NCBI GenBank assembly: GCA_030042795.1
Contig: JASHYZ010000481.1
Coordinates: forward strand, 1 to 5,556
DNA from: Terriglobia bacterium
GTDB lineage: Bacteria; Acidobacteriota; Terriglobia; UBA7540
Length of the DNA: 5,556 nucleotides
Direction of reading: 5' to 3'
The translations under genes were made by a program, and so were the position numbers. Position 1 is the stretch's first letter. Each line of letters begins with the position of its first letter. This document shows, piece after piece, positions 4,050 to 5,556 of the stretch. Under the pieces are notes generated by a model. It searched no databases, was not told where the DNA came from, and saw nothing but the letters and a program-made list of their open reading frames with translations.

Positions 4050-5556
4050 TCATTCATGTCGCAGAGCCACCATTGGATCCACCTTCGTCGCACGTCGCGC
4101 CGGGATGAGACTGGCGGCCGCTCCGGTTGCAAGTAGGGCTACTGAAACAGCGGCGAGGGTGAGGGGATCGTCGGGAGAAACACCGAACAGCAGGTGCGCC
4201 ACCAGGCGGTTTGCCGCCAGCGCGCAGGGTATGCCGACCACAACTCCGATTCCAACCAAGCGGATCGTCTGCCCGAGCACCATCCAGAGAACGCCGCGCT
4301 GCGGCGCGCCCAAGGCCACGCGAATTCCGATCTCGCGGGTGCGCCGCGCTACGGTGAAGGCCATGAGCCCGTAAAGCCCCACCGCAGCCAACAGCAAGGC
4401 GAGCCCGCCGAAAACCTCGGAGAGAGAGGCCGTCATTCGTTCGTTGAGCAGGGCCTGGTCGTCAGCCTGCTTCAGGGTTTTCATCCCCAGCACGTATTCG
4501 TGCCCCATCGAATTGAGCAATCGGCGGACCTCCGGCCCGATAGCCGCCGGACTGACGCTCGTGCGGATAAGGAGATCGCCCCAGTGCGCGAGGTCGTCCT
4601 GCAGGGCATCCACGTAGACAACGCGGAGGTCGGGGTTACGCACGTCAGAGATGCGGGCGTTGCTCACCACGCCGATCACTTCGACGTCCTGCTGCTTCGG
4701 ATCGGCGCCGATGCGGACGCGTTGTCCTACAGCGTCGCCGGAGGGAAAGAGTTCTTCGGCCAGCTTCTCACTCAAGATTGCCACGCGTTGGGTCTTTTCC
4801 GTGTCCTGCCAGGCGAAGTCTCTTCCACGCAGCAGGCTCATGCCCACTGTCTGGAAGAAGCCGGGCTCTGCCGCCGCAGAGTTGGCCTGATGCGCACTCT
4901 CGCCGGCCGGGGAACCGCCGGCACGTGCGAGGGTCGTGCCTTGCGCTCCCGTCCAGCCCGGCACAAAATTGGCGAGCGCCGCCGAGTGAACGCCGGGTAT
5001 CGCCTCGGTGTTTCGGACCAATTGCGAGTAGTAGCTCGGATCATCGATGTTCTTATACCCGTTCGGGACCGGGAACAACTGCACGTTCAATACCCCGTCA
5101 TTGCGGAATCCAGGATCGAACCGCTGAAGATTCTGCAGGCTGCGAACGAATAGCCCGGCGGACGCCAGCAGGACGACGGAGAGCGCCACCTCGGCGCACA
5201 TCAACAGCTTTCCGATTCGCCCAGCGCCGCCGCTCGTGGTCCGCGCGCCTTCCTGTAAAGCCTCCGCAGGATTCCGCCGCGCAGCCTGCAGCGCGGACGC
5301 GAGGCCGAAAAACAAGCCCGTGAGCACAGCCACGCCTGCTGTGAATCCGAGGACGCGAGCATCCGGGGCAAGGCGCAGTGCCGGAGGCACAAGATAAGTG
5401 CTCATCATGAAATTGCCCAGCATGCCGCTCGACCAGTAGGCGATCGCAACGCCGGCGGCCGCACTCGCGCCCGAAAGCAGAGTGCTCTCTGTCAGCACCT
5501 GGCGGGCGAGCCTCCAACGGCCGGCGCCGAGCGCCACTCGTACGGCCATCTCGTGG
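4050..5556 (-). CDS. ADOP-family MacB/FtsX-type ABC transporter permease, C-terminal part (5' end beyond the right edge)
   Basis: The visible 501 residues start inside the first FtsX unit (HEMAVRVALGAG aligns with residues 376-387 of the neighbouring permease), so about 375 N-terminal residues are missing, including the ADOP prefix; expected full length is ~875. Visible order: membrane segments ~24-46, ~68-88 and ~116-137; second extracytoplasmic domain ~138-378 (FDPGF 146-150, IPGV 186-189, LLRGRDF 241-247); then segments ~380-402, ~430-452 and ~465-486, with coupling motif REIGIRVALGAP at 407-418. It ends in KVDPMVALRHE, identical to the neighbour, but the rest is clearly diverged, so this is an old paralogue and not a recent copy. 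No cysteine occurs in its extracytoplasmic domain. The ATG at 5547-5549 is an internal Met, not the start: the frame stays open to the edge. No partner ATPase gene is visible and the substrate is unknown. Confidence 0.93.
   Translation of the reverse strand, partial: HEMAVRVALGAGRWRLARQVLTESTLLSGASAAAGVAIAYWSSGMLGNFMMSTYLVPPALRLAPDARVLGFTAGVAVLTGLFFGLASALQAARRNPAEALQEGARTTSGGAGRIGKLLMCAEVALSVVLLASAGLFVRSLQNLQRFDPGFRNDGVLNVQLFPVPNGYKNIDDPSYYSQLVRNTEAIPGVHSAALANFVPGWTGAQGTTLARAGGSPAGESAHQANSAAAEPGFFQTVGMSLLRGRDFAWQDTEKTQRVAILSEKLAEELFPSGDAVGQRVRIGADPKQQDVEVIGVVSNARISDVRNPDLRVVYVDALQDDLAHWGDLLIRTSVSPAAIGPEVRRLLNSMGHEYVLGMKTLKQADDQALLNERMTASLSEVFGGLALLLAAVGLYGLMAFTVARRTREIGIRVALGAPQRGVLWMVLGQTIRLVGIGVVVGIPCALAANRLVAHLLFGVSPDDPLTLAAVSVALLATGAAASLIPARRATKVDPMVALRHE

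Noticed and set aside
4194..5153. Long plus-strand open frame (319 codons)
   Set aside because: It is fully antisense to the well-supported permease, shows no recognisable domain, and its composition (rich in Arg, His and Gln) is that of a shadow frame in GC-rich coding DNA.
5547..5549. ATG as the start of the right-hand permease
   Set aside because: It lies within the conserved coupling motif of the first FtsX unit, and the frame continues open to the window edge; it is an internal methionine.

Overview
All three genes in the window lie on the minus strand. They suggest a member of the Acidobacteriota: two large proteins match the ADOP class (acidobacterial duplicated orphan permease), which is strongly expanded in that phylum. 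The DNA is moderately GC-rich and the spacers carry several short repeat families. The phylum is an inference from protein family; related permeases also occur in other soil phyla, and no rRNA or tRNA is present to settle it.

Layout, in the direction of transcription (right to left). (1) 4050-5556 holds the last 501 residues of one ADOP permease, whose 5' part lies beyond the right edge. (2) 3415-4049 is a 635-base spacer without a credible gene but full of repeat structure. It contains a 54-bp dispersed repeat with an octamer tandem next to the permease stop, a 151-161 bp MITE-like unit with 24/26-matching terminal inverted repeats and an internal REP/dRS3-type palindrome, a CACAGAG-type repeat, a ~164-bp nested imperfect palindrome, and a cluster of ATCACAG units. 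(3) 748-3414 is a complete 888-residue ADOP permease. (4) 332-747 is a 416-base spacer with a second copy of the 54-bp repeat at its right end, a possible folded RNA/DNA structure in the middle, and a TTAACT direct repeat near the next gene. (5) 1-331 is the N-terminal 110 residues of an aldehyde dehydrogenase that runs off the left edge.

The two permeases are same-strand neighbours and end in the same 11 residues (KVDPMVALRHE). No MacB-type ATPase, membrane-fusion protein or outer-membrane gene is visible, which fits the 'orphan' label. The 635-base and 416-base spacers make a tight three-gene operon unlikely. The aldehyde dehydrogenase probably has its own promoter and no functional link to the permeases. 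No phage, toxin-antitoxin, CRISPR or other defence-like system is visible. The most interesting material is the layered repeat content of the spacer between the permeases and the matching repeats beside both permease stop codons.
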